A model generated the notes under the pieces. The model was not told the DNA's origin. It ran no database searches and was given only the letters and a program-made list of their open reading frames with translations. From assembly GCA_963830775.1 (NCBI GenBank), contig CAWHNT010000037.1:186001-250000 (forward strand): DNA of 64,000 nucleotides. Reading direction: 5' to 3'. Positions 60,435-64,000 of this stretch are shown piece after piece. Origin of the DNA: CAWHNT01 sp963830775. GTDB taxonomy: Bacteria > Pseudomonadota > Alphaproteobacteria > Geminicoccales > Geminicoccaceae. Position numbers and translations under genes: made by a program. Position 1 is the first letter of the stretch. Each line of letters starts with the position of its first letter.

Positions 60435-62312
60435 ATGGCCGACATGTCCCTGCCGATGGAGCGCCAGGAGCTCCGCGGCGCCGAGCTGATCCGCGAGCAA
60501 GTCGCCCGCCTGCCGAACGAGCCCGGCGTGTACCGGATGCTCGACGAGAAGGGCGAGCCGCTCTACGTCGGCAAGGCCAGGAACCTGAAGAAGCGGGTCG
60601 CTTCCTACGCCAAGCCGCAGGGGCAGGTGGCGCGGGTGCAGCGCATGGTGGCGCTGACCCGGGCCATGGAGTTCGTCACCACGGGCAGCGAGGTCGAGGC
60701 CCTCCTGCTCGAGGCCAACATGATCAAGCGGCTGCGGCCGCCCTTCAACATCGTCCTGCGCGACGACAAGAGCTTCCCCTACATCGAGATCAGGAAAGGC
60801 CACGAGTTCCCGCTGATCGGCAAGCATCGCGGCGGCAAGCGACCGAACGCCGAGTATTTCGGCCCGTTCGCCTCGGCAGGTGCGGTCAACGACACCCTGA
60901 ACGCGCTGCTGAAGGCGTTCCCCTTGCGCAGCTGCCGCGACAGCATCTTCTCGACCCGGGCGCGACCCTGCCTGCAGCACCAGATCAAACGCTGCTCCGC
61001 TCCCTGTGTCGGCCGGATCGGTGCAGAGGACTATGGCAGGATCGTCGAGGAGGTGCGCGGCTTCCTGAGCGGCCGCTCCAGCGAGGTGCAGACCCGCCTG
61101 CAGCAGGACATGGCGGAGGCGGCGGGCAGGCTCGACTTCGAGCGCGCCGCCATGCTGCGCGACCGCCTCAAGGCGATGGCGCACATCCAGGCCCGCCAGG
61201 GGATCAATGTCGAGGCCGTGGACGACGCCGACGTGCTGGCGGCGCACGCCGAGGGCGGGCAGGTCTGCGTGCAGGTCTTCTTCTACCGCGGCGGGCGCAA
61301 TTACGGGAACCGGGCCTACTACCCGGCCCATGCCCGCGAGGCTTCGACCGCCGAGACCCTGGCCGCCTTCATCGCCCAGTTCTATGCCGAGCGGCCGCCG
61401 CCGCCGCTCCTGCTCCTGGCCGAGCCGGTGCCGGAGCAGGAGCTCCTGGCCGAGGCACTGGCGGTGAAGGCCGGACGCAAGGCGCAGATTTTGGTGCCCC
61501 AGCGGGGCGAGAAGTACCAGCTGGTCCTGAACGCGCTGACCAACGCGCGCCAGGCGCTGGCGCGGCGCCTCGCGGAGTCCGCGAGCCAGGAGATGCTGCT
61601 GGAGCAGCTGGCCGAGCGCTTCGACCTGCCCGAGACGCCACAGCGGATCGAGGTCTACGACAACAGCCACATCCAGGGGACCAATGCCGTCGGCGCCTTC
61701 ATCGTCGCCGGCCCGGAAGGGCTCGATCGGAAGAGCTACCGCACCTTCAACATCAAGGGCACCGAGCTCAAGCCGGGCGACGACTATGCCATGATGCGCG
61801 AGGTGCTGGGGCGGCGCTTCGGCCGCCTGGTGAAGGAGGACCCCGAGCGCGCCAGCGGCACCTGGCCCGATCTCGTGCTGATCGACGGCGGTGCGGGTCA
61901 GCTCGCCGCTGCCCAGGAGGCGCTGGTCGAGCACGGCCTGGTCGACGTGCCGCTGATCGCAGTGGCCAAGGGGCCGGAGCGCGATGCCGGGCAGGAGCGC
62001 TTCTTCATGCCCGGCCGCGAGCCGCTGGCCCTCGAGTCCCGCGACCCGGTGCTGCATTTCGTGCAGCGCCTGCGCGACGAGGCGCACCGGTTCGCGATCG
62101 CGACGCATCGCGGCAAGCGGTCCCGGGCGATCGGCCGTTCCGTGCTCGACAGCATCCCTGGCATCGGTGGCAAGCGCAAGCGGGCCTTGCTTACCCATTT
62201 CGGCTCGGCCAAAGGCGTGGAGCAGGCGGGCTTGCGCGATCTCGAGCGCGTGCCCGGCATCAACAAGGCTGTCGCGCGGACGATCTACGACTACTTCCAC
62301 GACGGCGGCTGA
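60435..62312 (+). CDS. uvrC: Excinuclease ABC subunit UvrC
   Basis: The 625-residue incision subunit of nucleotide excision repair. The GIY-YIG nuclease domain has EPGVYRMLDEKGEPLYVGKA and the EVEALLLEANMIKRL segment. A cysteine cluster (CLQHQIKRCSAPC) follows, then the UvrB-binding UVR motif around LDFERAAMLRDRLKAM. The RNase H-like 5' nuclease has IEVYDNSHIQGTNAVGAF and VLIDGGAGQLAAAQEAL. The C-terminal double helix-hairpin-helix is SIPGIGGKRKRALLTHFG. The frame is clean. A later ATG at 60444 is an alternative start. Confidence 0.96.
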   Translation: MADMSLPMERQELRGAELIREQVARLPNEPGVYRMLDEKGEPLYVGKARNLKKRVASYAKPQGQVARVQRMVALTRAMEFVTTGSEVEALLLEANMIKRLRPPFNIVLRDDKSFPYIEIRKGHEFPLIGKHRGGKRPNAEYFGPFASAGAVNDTLNALLKAFPLRSCRDSIFSTRARPCLQHQIKRCSAPCVGRIGAEDYGRIVEEVRGFLSGRSSEVQTRLQQDMAEAAGRLDFERAAMLRDRLKAMAHIQARQGINVEAVDDADVLAAHAEGGQVCVQVFFYRGGRNYGNRAYYPAHAREASTAETLAAFIAQFYAERPPPPLLLLAEPVPEQELLAEALAVKAGRKAQILVPQRGEKYQLVLNALTNARQALARRLAESASQEMLLEQLAERFDLPETPQRIEVYDNSHIQGTNAVGAFIVAGPEGLDRKSYRTFNIKGTELKPGDDYAMMREVLGRRFGRLVKEDPERASGTWPDLVLIDGGAGQLAAAQEALVEHGLVDVPLIAVAKGPERDAGQERFFMPGREPLALESRDPVLHFVQRLRDEAHRFAIATHRGKRSRAIGRSVLDSIPGIGGKRKRALLTHFGSAKGVEQAGLRDLERVPGINKAVARTIYDYFHDGG

Positions 62313-62327
62313 AGGACGAGCCAGGGA

Positions 62328-62927
62328 ATGCTGACCAGCACCCCGAACCTGCTGACGATCGGCCGGATCCTCGTCATCCCGCTCATCGTACTGTGCTTCT
62401 TCTTCGAGGGCGAGCTCGCCCGTTATGTGGCCTGCCTTCTGTTCACGGTGGCCGCGACCACCGACTATCTGGACGGCTATCTCGCCCGCAGCTGGCAGCA
62501 GCAGTCGCCCTTCGGCCGCTGGCTCGACCCGATCGCCGACAAGCTCCTGGTGGCCGCCACCATCCTGATGCTGGTCGGCTTCGACCGTGCCCCTTTGCTG
62601 CCGGCGCTGGTCATCCTGCTGCGCGAGATCACCGTCTCGGGCCTGCGCGAGTACATGGCCGAGGTCAGCGTCGGTCTGCCGGTCAGCCGCCTCGCGAAAT
62701 GGAAGACGGCGGGCCAGCTGGTGGCGATCGGCGTGCTGATCGTGGGCGATGCCGGACCCGTCTGGCTGCCGGTCCGCGCCATCGGCGAGCTCGGGCTTTG
62801 GGTGGCGGCCGCCCTTACGCTCGTCACCGGCTACGACTATCTGCAGGCTGGGATGCGCCACATGCTGGCCGAGCCCGGGCCGGCGCCGCCGATCCCGGCC
62901 GAGGTCCGCAAGGCCGAGCGTGCTTGA
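62328..62927 (+). CDS. pgsA: CDP-diacylglycerol--glycerol-3-phosphate 3-phosphatidyltransferase PgsA
   Basis: The 199-residue integral membrane enzyme makes phosphatidylglycerol-phosphate. The CDP-alcohol phosphotransferase motif DGYLARSWQQQSPFGRWLDP (continuing to IAD) has the full D-G-x2-A-R-x8-G-x3-D-x3-D set. It begins TPNLLTIGRILVIPLIVLCF, typical of PgsA. It starts 15 bp after uvrC and ends 19 bp before moaD, giving a uvrC-pgsA-moaD run often seen in alphaproteobacteria. Confidence 0.93.
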   Translation: MLTSTPNLLTIGRILVIPLIVLCFFFEGELARYVACLLFTVAATTDYLDGYLARSWQQQSPFGRWLDPIADKLLVAATILMLVGFDRAPLLPALVILLREITVSGLREYMAEVSVGLPVSRLAKWKTAGQLVAIGVLIVGDAGPVWLPVRAIGELGLWVAAALTLVTGYDYLQAGMRHMLAEPGPAPPIPAEVRKAERA

Positions 62928-62946
62928 GGACAGGAAAACCGAACCC

Positions 62947-63198
62947 ATGCGAGTCCGCTATTTTGCTTGGCTGAAGCAGCGCACCGGACGGGCAGAGGAG
63001 GAGATCGAGCTGCCGGCCGGGATCGCCACCGTGGGCGGCCTGATGGCTTGGCTCGGCGAGCGGCACCCCCGCTTCGGCGAGGCGGTCGCTTCCCCAGGCG
63101 TGGTGCGATGCGCGGTCAATCAGGAATATGCCGAGACCGATGCGGCGATCCGACCGGGCGACGAGGTGGCCTTCTTCCCGCCTGTCACGGGCGGATGA
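62947..63198 (+). CDS. moaD: Molybdopterin synthase sulfur-carrier subunit MoaD
   Basis: The 83-residue ubiquitin-like protein ends in VAFFPPVTGG; the terminal Gly-Gly is thiocarboxylated and donates sulfur to precursor Z. The N-terminus MRVRYFAWLKQRTGRAEEE is characteristic. It works with MoaE, which starts 463 bp downstream. The product, molybdopterin, is required by nitrate reductases such as NasA. Confidence 0.92.
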   Translation: MRVRYFAWLKQRTGRAEEEIELPAGIATVGGLMAWLGERHPRFGEAVASPGVVRCAVNQEYAETDAAIRPGDEVAFFPPVTGG

Positions 63199-63661
63199 GA
63201 CAGATCGGCTCTAGCCCTGACCGCCAACCTTCGGACCTTCGTCGTCAGTTCCGCAACTCTCCTCGTTGACGCGGACCCACCGACCTATCTGCGGTCACCG
63301 GATAAGTGGGTTCGCGGTGCCGAACGGAGGTTCTGCGCAGCCGTAGGCAGCGGCCGATCCTGGTTCCCGTGCGAGGCCCGTATGACTGGCGCGACCAATG
63401 AGACCATCGATCTTCGGCCCGCCGGGATCGAGGCGATCGAGTGAAAGAGAACATTCCTCTCTTACGGCCTCGCCTGTCATGGCTCGCCTTGAGTGCGGCG
63501 TCCAGGGCAGCCGGTGAGCAGCTGTCGCGTGGCCGTCACCCCAACCCTCGCGATCGAGCCGCGGGATGGCAGACGAGGGGCATGAAAGCCGTGTCTTCCC
63601 AGATCGGCTTCGGCTGCCACGCTTGGTGGCGCTTTCCTCGGGTTGGAGAACTCCAGGCCCG
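63199..63661 (+). other. 463-bp spacer between moaD and moaE without a recognised gene
   Basis: moaD and moaE usually lie within a few bases of each other. This stretch has no convincing coding frame: short frames on both strands lack family features and ribosome sites. It is less GC-rich than its flanks, with several TTGAC/TATCTG-type stretches, and could be a decayed insertion. No inverted repeats or target duplications were found by eye. A CGGATAAGTGGG-type motif occurs near 63299. Confidence 0.4.
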
Positions 63662-64000
63662 ATGATCCGCGTCCAGGCTGAGCTGTTCGATCCGGCGATG
63701 GAGCTCGCGGGCTTCGCGCGCGGGCGCACCGATGTCGGCGGCGTGGCGAGCTTCATCGGGTTCGTGCGGGACGAGCATGGCGGCGAGCCGGTTGCGGCCA
63801 TGACCCTCGAGCACTATCCGGGCATGACCGAGCGGCAGCTCGCGGCGATCGAGGCCGAGGCTCGGGAACGTTGGCCGCTGCTCGACGCGCTGGTCATCCA
63901 TCGTTACGGACGCATGTTGCCGGGCGAGCCGATCGTGCTCGTGGCCACCGCCAGCGCCCACCGGGCGGCGGCGCTCGAGGCATGTGCGTTCCTGATCGAC
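63662..64000 (+). CDS. moaE: Molybdopterin synthase catalytic subunit MoaE, cut by the right edge
   Basis: The frame from ATG 63662 is open to the window end (113 codons). It begins MIRVQAELFDPAMELAGFAR and continues with GGVASFIGFVRDEHGGEPVA, the family signature, then LEHYPGMTERQLAAIEAEAR and VIHRYGRMLPGEPIVLVATA. The catalytic Lys region lies beyond the edge. MoaE converts precursor Z to molybdopterin using MoaD sulfur. Confidence 0.93.
   Translation, partial: MIRVQAELFDPAMELAGFARGRTDVGGVASFIGFVRDEHGGEPVAAMTLEHYPGMTERQLAAIEAEARERWPLLDALVIHRYGRMLPGEPIVLVATASAHRAAALEACAFLID

Noticed and set aside
60120..62948. 942-codon minus-strand frame opposite uvrC and pgsA
   Set aside because: Only its last 76 codons (the antitoxin) are real; the rest is antisense to two clear genes.

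Overview
The window is GC-rich DNA (by eye about 70 percent) with dense gene packing, GTG/TTG starts, ATGA/GTGA gene overlaps and a typical alphaproteobacterial gene set: dnaK-dnaJ, a sigma-32 with an RpoH box, several TRAP and ABC uptake systems, 3-hydroxybutyrate dehydrogenase and UdgX. A chromosomal segment of an aerobic, heterotrophic alphaproteobacterium is the best reading. A Rhodospirillales/Geminicoccaceae-type lineage is only a guess. No rRNA, tRNA, CRISPR array or prophage was seen.

Layout. 0-7.1 kb: an IS630 remnant, then an assimilatory nitrate/nitrite operon on the minus strand (5'-truncated nasA, a small accessory gene, nirB, nirD, cysG). 7.2-9 kb: a fused PP2C phosphatase/Ser-Thr kinase. 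9-14.7 kb: a NicO-type metal exporter and a NiCoT nickel importer flanking two coupled beta-propeller genes, a metallo-beta-lactamase-fold lactonase and an anchored protein of unknown function. 15-23.7 kb: a GST, a ferritin-like protein, a TAXI-type TRAP transporter, cytochrome c, BdhA, UdgX, DUF1993 and a GntR regulator. 23.7-29.8 kb: a damaged dipeptide/amide cluster (substrate-binding fragment, dppB split by an IS630 remnant, intact dppC, fused dppDF, truncated amidase facing a truncated hydantoinase B). 29.9-31.4 kb: a rhomboid protease and a DUF1772 protein. 31.4-40.4 kb: a hexuronate operon (uxuB, dctP-Q-M, an RspB-like dehydrogenase, uxuA, an Ldh-2 family dehydrogenase, a second dctP). 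40.6-44.4 kb: dnaK, dnaJ and an overlapping winged-helix-like gene. 44.4-48.9 kb: an Ugp/Mal-type sugar ABC transporter. 49-51.3 kb: two unrelated IS5-family elements. 51.4-64 kb: housekeeping genes (glmS, a DMT transporter, ade, a VOC protein, a DUF6134 protein, acyP, rpoH, a UbiH-like gene, parDE, uvrC, pgsA, moaD, moaE).

How it fits together. The nitrate genes make ammonium and the siroheme that nitrite reductase needs. The moaD/moaE pair would serve the molybdopterin of nitrate reductase. The uxu/dct operon joins uptake and oxidation of hexuronates or aldonates to 2-keto-3-deoxygluconate. rpoH lies in the same window as a dnaK whose upstream region carries a sigma-32-like element.

Reading caution. 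About twenty-five genes, including normally essential glmS, rpoH and ubiH, are broken by single-nucleotide shifts. Nearly all are one extra base. This looks like insertion-type sequencing error, so frameshifted genes are annotated as one CDS over their true extent. Real damage (IS remnants, truncations at breakpoints) is marked separately.
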